Under the pieces are notes generated by a model. That model was not told the DNA's origin and searched no databases. It saw nothing but the letters and a program-made list of their open reading frames with translations. A stretch of 7,076 nucleotides of DNA from SIG622 sp045596605. GTDB taxonomy: Bacteria; Bacillota; Clostridia; Oscillospirales; CAG-382. Within the stretch, counting starts at the first letter, position 1. The number at the start of each line of letters is the position of its first letter. This document shows positions 1-5,308 of this stretch, piece by piece. Both the position numbers and the translations under genes were made by a program. Location of the stretch: the NCBI GenBank assembly GCA_045596605.1, contig JAZOCR010000173.1, positions 1 to 7,076 on the forward strand, in the 5' to 3' direction.

Positions 1-148
1 TAAGAAGGCTGAAGAAGAAGCTAACAAGACAGATGACACTGCAGCAGATGAAGGCGGCATGAGCCCCATTATCTGGGTAGTTATTGCTGTTGTTGTTGTA
101 GCAGTTGTTGCAGCAGTAGTAGTTGTTTCCAAGAAGAAAAAAGCATAA
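1..148 (+). CDS. C-terminal end of a membrane-anchored surface protein (partial, 5' end outside window)
   Basis: The reading frame enters at base 2 and runs 48 codons to TAA at 146-148. The visible part is the end of a Lys/Glu-rich helix, a short acidic spacer (NKTDDTAADEGGMSPII), a hydrophobic segment WVVIAVVVVAVVAAVVVV that can span the membrane once, and a cytoplasmic SKKKKA tail. This is a C-terminal stop-transfer anchor and has no LPXTG sortase motif. Bases 1-74 are identical to 2164-2237 of the next gene, and the anchor region is near-identical, so the two genes are paralogues in tandem, at least at their 3' ends. The ectodomain lies outside the window, so its function cannot be read here. 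A role as a surface-displayed protein on a helical stalk is inferred from the neighbour. Confidence 0.85.
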   Translation, partial: KKAEEEANKTDDTAADEGGMSPIIWVVIAVVVVAVVAAVVVVSKKKKA

Positions 149-187
149 GATAGTTTAAGAATAATTGTCTTTTGTTAATTAAAAACA

Positions 188-226
188 AGGGTCCCGTACT
201 GATATGGAGTACGGGATCTTTTTTTA
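188..226 (+). terminator. Rho-independent terminator after the first surface protein gene
   Basis: A stem of 191-200 with 208-217 (CCCGTACT paired with AGTACGGG, plus a T-A pair and a G-U wobble) closes a 7-base loop GATATGG at 201-207. It can be extended by pairs 190-218, 189-219 and 188-220, and is followed by a run of seven T after position 218. It begins about 40 bases past the stop at 146-148. The stem core and loop recur after the next gene at 2368-2390. Confidence 0.9.
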
Positions 227-347
227 GGTCAATATATTCAAAAACGAACACTATTTTTTTAGCAAAAAGACAAAAGTGCTCCGTAAGATTAAACTTTGTT
301 TGTTCTATGTATGCAAATAAGGACATTTTTTAAGTCAAAAAATGACA

Positions 348-376
348 TTGAAAATATACTGGAAATATGATATATT
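348..376 (+). promoter_or_regulatory. Sigma-A promoter of the second surface protein gene
   Basis: The -35 box TTGAAA is at 348-353, the spacer is 17 bases, and the -10 box TATATT is at 371-376. A TGA just before it (368-370) gives an extended -10 motif. Transcription would start near 383, leaving a leader of about 48 bases. That leader begins with a small hairpin, GAAAGA at 385-390 pairing with TCTTTC at 396-401. An 8-base inverted repeat, CATTTTTT at 324-331 and AAAAAATG at 337-344, ends four bases before the -35 box and could be an operator, but this is only a guess. Confidence 0.75.
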
Positions 377-417
377 TTAAGTATGAAAGAAAATGTCTTT
401 CAAAAAAATTTATTCTA

Positions 418-423
418 AAGGAG
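418..423 (+). promoter_or_regulatory. Ribosome binding site for the 431 start
   Basis: AAGGAG lies seven bases before the ATG at 431. The good spacing, together with the signal peptide that begins at this ATG, fixes the start. Confidence 0.85.
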
Positions 424-430
424 TATTGCT

Positions 431-2239
431 ATGAAAAAGTTTTTAAGCATCTTACTTTGCTTAGCATTAGTTTCCTCTTTTGCAGTTATGAACGTTTCTG
501 CAAAGAGACTCTATGGTGAGGAATTCGTTGCCTTACAGGTAAAAGAAGGCAACTGCGAGCTCATCGACAATTCCGCAACAAACCATCTTGCACACAACCA
601 GCCCATCGGTTGGTACACCTCGACTCACGGAACAGGCTGTAACTCTCAGGGTGACGCAGTTAAGTTCCCCAACGTTAAGCTTGACAAGCAGGCTAAATAT
701 GTAGCCATAAAGGGTGGTTATAACAACGCGAGCTATCCCGCTACAAACGTTGAATTCTGGGTATACCTTAACAAGATTGACGGTGAGCCGATTGCAAAGA
801 TACCGGTATTCGACTATGAGACCGCATCTCCCAGAATCGAAGACCAGATTTTCAAATATGCTCCGGTTTCTGTAGAGCCCGGTACATACGATGTTTACAT
901 CGTTACCGAAACCCAGTATTCAGGTTCTTTCTCTGAGGTAGCTTTCCTCTATGAGGACGGCGAGCTTGATGAATCCTGGAAGGATCACAAGGACGTATTC
1001 GAAGTAACAGAAACAGGTGAAGAGGTTCAGGAGGAGATTATCCCCTACTCATACACAGGTGAGAACATTTACTACATCTCCGACAACGGTGATGATATGA
1101 ATGACGGTCTTACACCCGAAACACCTATTAAGTCAATGATTATGGCAACTCTCAAGTTTGGTGAAGCAACTGACAACACTCTCGTAATTGTTGATTCTGT
1201 TACTTTTGGACCAAGCTCAATTCCTGCTTGCACTATTGTAGGTAACGACTCAGCAGCACGTCTTAATATTGATGGCGATAAGCTTGTCCTCGGTGGTGAC
1301 GTTACATTCAAGAACATCAGAATCAGAGCAAACGTAGCATGGACATCGATTTATGCAAACGGCTATAAATTGGTTATGGACGAAAATGTTCGTACTGAAA
1401 AGGGAGATGGCATTCCCCAGTTCCCCTCAATCTACTCAGGTGCTTCCAAGTACACAGTAAACAGCAACTCTGAGGTTGTTGTTAAGAGCGGTGAATGGCA
1501 TTACATCGTGTGTGGCTCATACCAGGGAAATATCAACGGTAATTCTCATGTCACAGTTCATGATGGCGTAGCAGTAAGAATGTACGTTTGGGGTGATGCT
1601 GCAAGTGACGAACACCCTGCAAACGGTACAGTTACCTTTAAGTTCATCGGCGAAGAAATCAATGCTACATCTCCTTCATCAAACCCCATGAACGTAATGG
1701 ATAATATGTACCTTGACCTTACTGAATTTACCGGTAAACAGGTTAAGCCTAACGTTTTTGCAGACGTTGATTGCTTAGTACTCACAGATCCCACTCTTAT
1801 CCCCGAGGACGCTCTTCCCGGAAGCTTAGTTACTACTGAAGATGAAGGCACTGAAGGTGAAGGCACCGAAGGCGAAGGTACAGGCACCGAAGGTGAAGGC
1901 ACTGGCACTGAAGGTGAAGGCACCGAAGGCGAAGGCACTGTAGACGAAAAGACAGAAGAAGAAAAGAAGGCCGAAGAAGAAGCTAAGAAGGCTGAAGAAG
2001 AAAAGAAGGCAGCTGAAGAAGCAGCTAAGAAGGCCGAAGAAGAAAAGAAGGCAGCTGAAGAAGCAGCTAAGAAGGCCGAAGAAGAAGCAGCTAAGAAGGC
2101 CGAAGAAGAAGCAGCTAAGAAGGCCGAAGAAGAAGCAGCTAAGAAGGCCGAAGAAGAAGCAGCTAAGAAGGCTGAAGAAGAAGCTAACAAGACAGATGAC
2201 ACTGCAGCAGATGAAGGCGGCATGAGCCCCATTATCTAG
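431..2239 (+). CDS. Secreted multidomain surface protein: CBM6-like sandwich, beta-helix segment, Glu/Gly/Thr linker and Lys/Glu helical stalk; anchor cut off by TAG
   Basis: The product is 602 residues. Residues 1-24 are a signal peptide with an AXA-like end (NVSA), cleaved before KRLY. Residues about 25-180 resemble a CBM6/CBM35-type carbohydrate-binding beta-sandwich (the PVSVEPGTYDVYIV strand and following SFSEVAFLYEDG are typical). At 214 begins YYISDNGDDMNDGLTPETP, the opening motif of DUF1565/pectate-lyase-like right-handed beta-helices; the following 220 residues are short beta-rich repeats with many Asn and Gly. Residues 470-503 are an EGT/GEG linker. Residues 509-585 are a Lys/Glu/Ala helix, and the end is the spacer NKTDDTAADEGGMSPII. 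No catalytic residues could be assigned, so binding or adhesion is as likely as an enzyme. The frame stops at TAG (2237-2239), exactly where the upstream paralogue has Trp and then a membrane anchor. As written the protein would be secreted without a membrane anchor. Domain names are from motif recognition, not a search. Confidence 0.85.
   Translation: MKKFLSILLCLALVSSFAVMNVSAKRLYGEEFVALQVKEGNCELIDNSATNHLAHNQPIGWYTSTHGTGCNSQGDAVKFPNVKLDKQAKYVAIKGGYNNASYPATNVEFWVYLNKIDGEPIAKIPVFDYETASPRIEDQIFKYAPVSVEPGTYDVYIVTETQYSGSFSEVAFLYEDGELDESWKDHKDVFEVTETGEEVQEEIIPYSYTGENIYYISDNGDDMNDGLTPETPIKSMIMATLKFGEATDNTLVIVDSVTFGPSSIPACTIVGNDSAARLNIDGDKLVLGGDVTFKNIRIRANVAWTSIYANGYKLVMDENVRTEKGDGIPQFPSIYSGASKYTVNSNSEVVVKSGEWHYIVCGSYQGNINGNSHVTVHDGVAVRMYVWGDAASDEHPANGTVTFKFIGEEINATSPSSNPMNVMDNMYLDLTEFTGKQVKPNVFADVDCLVLTDPTLIPEDALPGSLVTTEDEGTEGEGTEGEGTGTEGEGTGTEGEGTEGEGTVDEKTEEEKKAEEEAKKAEEEKKAAEEAAKKAEEEKKAAEEAAKKAEEEAAKKAEEEAAKKAEEEAAKKAEEEAAKKAEEEANKTDDTAADEGGMSPII
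1841..1939 (+). repeat. In-frame GAAGGY-type repeat encoding the EGT/GEG linker
   Basis: Hexa- and nonamer units built from GAA-GGY and ACN-GGC codons repeat about ten times and encode a flexible acidic linker of EGT, EGEGT and GTEGEG blocks. The linker joins the folded ectodomain to the helical stalk. The 13-mer GAAGGCACTGAAG is also found twice, on the minus strand, in the acidic tail of the neighbouring lipoprotein (2896-2908 and 2908-2920). Confidence 0.8.
2003..2182 (+). repeat. Tandem repeats encoding the Lys/Glu/Ala stalk: two 42-base units then four 24-base units
   Basis: Two copies of a 42-base unit (2003-2044, 2045-2086) encode KKAAEEAAKKAEEE, and four copies of a 24-base unit (2087-2110, 2111-2134, 2135-2158, 2159-2182) encode AAKKAEEE. 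The copies are identical except for a GCC-to-GCT change in the last. The 8-residue period does not fit a coiled-coil heptad. It places Lys and Glu three to four residues apart, as in single alpha-helices stabilised by salt bridges. Near-perfect DNA identity means copy number could change by slippage or recombination. The upstream paralogue carries the same repeat at its window edge. Confidence 0.9.
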
Positions 2240-2314
2240 GTTGTTATCGCAGTTGTTGTTGTAGCAGTTGTTGCAGCAGTAGTAGTTGTTTCCAAGAAGA
2301 AGAAAAACGCTTAA
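2240..2314 (+). other. In-frame membrane anchor stranded behind the TAG stop
   Basis: Continuing the same frame past TAG gives 24 codons, VVIAVVVVAVVAAVVVV followed by SKKKKNA, and then TAA at 2312-2314. This is the same transmembrane segment and lysine tail as the upstream paralogue at 77-145. The two copies differ mainly at third codon positions near the start (GTA/GTT, ATT/ATC, GCT/GCA). The anchor coding has therefore been kept intact, and either the stop arose recently, or it is read through, or it is a sequence error. No separate start codon or ribosome binding site precedes this segment. Confidence 0.8.
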
Positions 2315-2360
2315 GCTTCACAAGCATTAAAACAGATTAAAACACTCCAATAAAAATTAT

Positions 2361-2398
2361 AGTAAGCCCCGTACTGATATGGAGTACGGGGCTTTACT
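2361..2398 (+). terminator. Hairpin after the second surface protein gene, same core as the one at 188-226
   Basis: Stem AGCCCCGTACT (2365-2375) pairs perfectly with AGTACGGGGCT (2383-2393) around the loop GATATGG. It extends through AGTA/TACT at the outer ends with one bulged T. The 23 bases 2368-2390 equal 193-215. The outer pair T192-A216 of the first copy is C2367-G2391 here, a compensatory change that supports a selected RNA structure. Unlike the first copy it has no long T-run afterwards, so it may end transcription poorly or protect the 3' end instead. Confidence 0.75.
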
Positions 2399-2399
2399 A

Positions 2400-2779
2400 T
2401 TGCTTATTTAATGATTTAATTACACGGTATCAAAAAGTAGTTTTTATTCGTAAGGCTCACTCTACTGTTGATTTCATTCAGCCAATATCACGAACCCGTC
2501 ATTGCTTACAAGCTTAATTATGCTCATATGACAGTACGTTGTTTTCCATAAGTATTTCCCTTTAAAACAGTGAAAAGCCCCATAGAGCTTTAAAGCTACT
2601 CTTACAGTGCTGTATACAAGCCGGCTTTGCGACTTGTCGCTGCACTTGTATACACTTATTTTCAACATACCGGTTTATTATACTTTATATCGTTATCTAA
2701 TCCCTGCTGTAAGTAATTATCGGCACTATGCGATGAGATATATGAGTTAATCTAATTATCCCTTATCCTCCATATAAAA
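2400..2779. other. Intergenic stretch without a recognisable gene
   Basis: This is about 380 bases between the convergent hairpins. I find no convincing gene. One minus-strand open frame of 64 codons (2668-2474) has no ribosome binding site and no recognisable motif. The notable structures are a long-range inverted repeat at 2611-2654 and a 12-base palindrome AGCTTTAAAGCT at 2586-2597. Confidence 0.6.
2611..2654. repeat. Nested inverted repeat in the intergenic region
   Basis: TGTATACAAG at 2611-2620 is the exact reverse complement of CTTGTATACA at 2645-2654, giving a 10-base-pair stem. Inside the 24-base loop a second perfect stem, GCGA at 2629-2632 with TCGC at 2637-2640, closes the tetraloop CTTG. 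It could be part of an untranscribed element remnant or a small structured RNA. No promoter or T-run was found to support a specific RNA gene. Confidence 0.55.
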
Positions 2780-2812
2780 ATCTCCCCTGCACATTTGTCG
2801 TGCAGAGGAGAT
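2776..2812 (-). terminator. Terminator of the lipoprotein gene
   Basis: Read on the minus strand, TCTCCTCTGCAC (2811-2800) pairs with GTGCAGGGGAGA (2792-2781) around a 7-base loop and is followed by a T5 run (2780-2776). The single imperfect pair is G-U in minus-strand RNA but a C-A mismatch in plus-strand RNA, which indicates the minus orientation. It starts about 25 bases past the stop codon at 2837. An AT-rich tract on the other side could give weak bidirectional action. Confidence 0.85.
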
Positions 2813-2836
2813 ATTTTTCGATACTTCAATAATCAA

Positions 2837-4645
2837 TTATTCAGCAGTTTCTTCTGTCTCGGAAGCCTCAGCATCTTCAGTGGCTTCTTCGCCTTCTTCA
2901 GTGCCTTCTTCAGTGCCTTCTTCGACACCTTCTTCGGCACCTTCTTCAGTACCTAAATATTTTTCTTCAAGTGTCAGGTGGTGCATATAGAGCGGTCCGC
3001 CAAACTTACTTGTAACAAATCTTATATAAGTACTGTCTTCGTAAAGATCTTTTAGTCCATCGTTGATTGCTGCTATAATTTCATCGAAATCGCCGTATCC
3101 GCCAATAAGATCAGCATAGTATTGATCGGTAACCTCAAGTCCAAGCTCCAATGTTCTTGCGTCCTCATCAGTGATAAGAGGATTAAATCCTGCAAATGCT
3201 CCGATAAGAACGTTGAGATTCTGCTGCTTCTGAAGCTCAAATTCATAAGGTTCAGTTGCGAGTCTGTACTTTATGTACTTATTGCCGGTATAGTCGCTAT
3301 TCATATAATATCCGCAGTCATTTCTGAGTGTAATAGTTCCCATGCCGTCATCCTTGTCAACGAGGTCGTAATGAACTCCCTCGATACCCCACTGGAGAAG
3401 GTTTGCGAGCTCGGAATTGGTCTGGAGCAATGTAATAAACTGCATTGCCTTTGCTTTGTTGGTACACTTAGAGTAGATTGAATATATACTTGACAGTGAG
3501 TCTTCGTTGGTAAAGGTAGGAACCTTATATACGATACATTCGTAATCACGGCCGTCCTGCTCTTCCCATCTTTCAGGTGCAGTTGATGAGCCTTCACGAA
3601 TCTGTACTGCATATCTTGTGCCTTCCGGATCGTCTTCACTACCGATATAGCCTGCTTTTCTGTATCTGTTGATTGCTCTGTAATGATTCAGGAAGCCTTC
3701 GTCCTCATATGTATAGAACAGGGTATCCGTAAAATCATAAAGCTCATTTGATCTGTAAGCAGCGATAGGAGAACCGGGCTTGGGCCAGAATTCAAATCCT
3801 GCGAGAGTCGTTACCTTGTTAAGCGGTACAACATCAGGCTCATTAGCCTTTATTATAGCAAGATACTTTTCAAGGTCAGTAAATGATTTAACGCTTGTTA
3901 CGTCAAATCTATACTTATTAGCAAGCTCCATGTCAAACACAAAGTATTCGTAGTTGCCAATAGGACCGTTTACGGGAATACCGTAGATTTCCTCTCTATT
4001 AAGCTTTACAGCATCCATATATGCAGGATATATGTAAGAGTAGAGCTGCTTGCTGGAAAGGTTGAGATACTCGGTAAGATCCACAAGTCTTGTCTGCTCT
4101 GCATATTCCTTAAACATCATAAAGTCATTAAATACGATTATGTCAAGCTGAGGCTCTTCGAGAATGATATCACCGTCGCTTAAGAGCTGGTCGAGAGCTT
4201 CGTCAAGGGATTCCTCCTCTTCAGCCTCCTCCGGTGCTTCTTCTTCAGCAGCACCCTCCTCTGCCTCCAGCTTTTCTTCTTTATTCTTTTGCTGTTCCTC
4301 TATCTTCTGGATAAGCTCATTTCTGTCAACGTCAATCATAGCTTGTTCTACGGTAGAAGCAAAATCGTCCGCCTTAACATAGTTTATCTTAACCTTTATG
4401 TCGAGCTTCTTAAGAGTTATTTCATTTATAGCAAGCTGTACTGCTTTTGCCTGTTCTTCGTCTGTTTCATCCTCCGTTACTATGTACATACTTAATACAG
4501 AACCACCCTCTTCTACCACTTCGGTATCAGATGATCCGGTGCCGTCCTGATTTTCTTCCGTTGTCTTCTCGCATCCTGTGGTTAGTGCTACTGTAGCAAG
4601 CATAGCAAGGCACAGCATAAGCGAAAGCAGTCTTTTGATTTTCAT
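2837..4645 (-). CDS. Extracellular solute-binding lipoprotein of ABC-transporter type
   Basis: The product is 602 residues. It starts with a lipoprotein signal, MKIKRLLSLM then a hydrophobic stretch and the lipobox LTTGC, with Cys25 as the lipid-modified residue, so it sits on the outer face of the membrane. The rest resembles family 1 solute-binding proteins for oligosaccharides: IIVFNDFMMFKEYAEQ near 169-184, EIYGIPVNGPIGNYEYFVFD near 219-238, and LLQWGIEGVHYDLV near 416-429, a block typical of DUF3502-like binding lipoproteins. Two oddities are a Glu-rich insertion at about 109-153, where related proteins normally have a compact lobe, and an acidic tail at 564-602 rich in EEG and EET. No permease or ATPase gene is in the window, so the transporter partner is unknown. 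The ligand is not readable; a sugar is the best guess. The start is set by AGGAGG ten bases upstream and the signal peptide. Confidence 0.85.
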   Translation of the reverse strand: MKIKRLLSLMLCLAMLATVALTTGCEKTTEENQDGTGSSDTEVVEEGGSVLSMYIVTEDETDEEQAKAVQLAINEITLKKLDIKVKINYVKADDFASTVEQAMIDVDRNELIQKIEEQQKNKEEKLEAEEGAAEEEAPEEAEEEESLDEALDQLLSDGDIILEEPQLDIIVFNDFMMFKEYAEQTRLVDLTEYLNLSSKQLYSYIYPAYMDAVKLNREEIYGIPVNGPIGNYEYFVFDMELANKYRFDVTSVKSFTDLEKYLAIIKANEPDVVPLNKVTTLAGFEFWPKPGSPIAAYRSNELYDFTDTLFYTYEDEGFLNHYRAINRYRKAGYIGSEDDPEGTRYAVQIREGSSTAPERWEEQDGRDYECIVYKVPTFTNEDSLSSIYSIYSKCTNKAKAMQFITLLQTNSELANLLQWGIEGVHYDLVDKDDGMGTITLRNDCGYYMNSDYTGNKYIKYRLATEPYEFELQKQQNLNVLIGAFAGFNPLITDEDARTLELGLEVTDQYYADLIGGYGDFDEIIAAINDGLKDLYEDSTYIRFVTSKFGGPLYMHHLTLEEKYLGTEEGAEEGVEEGTEEGTEEGEEATEDAEASETEETAE

Positions 4646-4655
4646 GTTTTGAGTT

Positions 4656-4661
4656 CCTCCT
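4656..4661 (-). promoter_or_regulatory. Ribosome binding site of the lipoprotein gene
   Basis: A full AGGAGG (CCTCCT on +) is ten bases upstream of the ATG at 4645-4643. Confidence 0.85.
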
Positions 4662-4698
4662 GAAATTTGCGTTGTTGCGATTGATATTCGTACATTAT

Positions 4699-4727
4699 AT
4701 TTTACCGCAAAATATAGAAATTGTCAA
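4699..4727 (-). promoter_or_regulatory. Sigma-A promoter of the lipoprotein gene
   Basis: On the minus strand, a consensus -35 TTGACA (4727-4722), a 17-base spacer and a -10 TAAAAT (4704-4699). Transcription would start near 4692, with a leader of roughly 47 bases. The promoter lies between this gene and trmL, so the lipoprotein gene can be expressed on its own, although read-through from the trmL operon on the same strand is possible. Confidence 0.8.
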
Positions 4728-4771
4728 TAGTGCTAAATAAAATTCGTGAAAGTATTGTAAAACATTCATCA

Positions 4772-4793
4772 AATTAGTGCAGTTTGCACAATT
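4772..4793 (-). terminator. Weak hairpin at the end of the trmL gene
   Basis: GTGCA (4777-4781) and TGCAC (4785-4789) form a 5-base-pair stem with a 3-base loop, extendable by AATT on both sides with one bulged A. On the minus strand it begins at the trmL stop codon but is followed by only a short T-run. It may be a weak terminator, leaving some read-through into the lipoprotein gene. Confidence 0.35.
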
Positions 4794-5304
4794 AATTTTC
4801 TGAAAGTTTGATATACTCATTAAATAATTTTCCTGTATCCTCAAGCATATCGAAATTATGTTGTCTGAGCACCTCATAAACTGCTATTGCAACAGAATTT
4901 GAGAGGTTCAAACTACGAAGGTTAGGTATCATAGGTATTCTCACGCACCTATCAAGATTGCTTCGCAGTATATCCTCAGGGATACCGGCAGACTCTTTAC
5001 CGAAAATTATATAGCAGTCGTCGGGATACTCTGCCTCAGTATATCCACGTGGTGCTTTTGTCGTAAAATAGAAGTAATTTCCACCCTTTGTTTTTTCATA
5101 AAACTCTTCTATGTTTTTGTATCTCTTAACACCAAGGTGATGCCAATAATCCATTCCCGCACGCTTTAAGTGCTTATCAGTTATTTCAAATCCAAGCGGG
5201 TCAATAAGATGAAGATTTGCACCGGTGCAGGCACAGGTTCTTGCTATATTTCCAACGTTCGGTGCTATTTCCGGTTCAAGTAATACTATGTTCAAATTCT
5301 TCAT
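4792..5304 (-). CDS. trmL: tRNA (cytidine/uridine-34-2'-O)-methyltransferase, SPOUT family
   Basis: The 170-residue protein matches TrmL (YibK), which transfers a methyl group from S-adenosylmethionine to the 2'-OH of wobble base 34 in certain tRNA-Leu species, in the cytoplasm. Family marks are LNIVLLEPEIAPNVGNIART at residues 4-23, FGKESAGIPEDIL at 101-113 and IPMIPNLRSLNLSNSVAIAV at 123-142; the last two form the knotted SAM-binding site of SPOUT enzymes. The length is slightly above the usual 150-160. The ATG at 5304 is chosen because homology begins there. An in-frame TTG at 5334 would overlap the upstream gene and add ten residues unlike the family. The GGAGG at 5327-5323 lies inside the end of the upstream gene, 18 bases from the ATG, and the upstream stop is only four bases away. 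Translation is probably coupled to the LUD gene. Confidence 0.92.
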   Translation of the reverse strand: MKNLNIVLLEPEIAPNVGNIARTCACTGANLHLIDPLGFEITDKHLKRAGMDYWHHLGVKRYKNIEEFYEKTKGGNYFYFTTKAPRGYTEAEYPDDCYIIFGKESAGIPEDILRSNLDRCVRIPMIPNLRSLNLSNSVAIAVYEVLRQHNFDMLEDTGKLFNEYIKLSEN

Positions 5305-5308
5305 TTTA

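Noticed and set aside
81..326. Minus-strand open frame spanning the terminator and upstream region
   Set aside because: It reads through the terminator hairpin and the antisense of the anchor codons, and its Leu/Gln runs are antisense of GTT/GCA codons.
149..430. Riboswitch or leader-encoded RNA before the second surface gene
   Set aside because: The predicted leader is only about 48 bases with one small hairpin, and no known riboswitch pattern is visible.
1841..2182. Possible CRISPR-like or satellite array
   Set aside because: Units are contiguous without spacers, in frame, and multiples of three; they encode a linker and a helical stalk.
1558..2232. Long minus-strand open frame rich in Ser and Ala across the repeats
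   Set aside because: It is the antisense shadow of the repetitive GAAGAAGCAGCTAAG codons. It has no ribosome binding site and the plus frame has a signal peptide, promoter and paralogue.
2474..2668. 64-codon minus-strand open frame in the intergenic region
   Set aside because: It has no Shine-Dalgarno, no good promoter and no recognisable motif, and it overlaps the inverted repeat at 2611-2654.
3301..3639. Minus-strand open frame within the lipoprotein gene in another frame, plus smaller plus-strand frames at 3122-3481, 4164-4382 and 4289-4495
   Set aside because: All lie inside the well-supported lipoprotein gene and have no start signals of their own.
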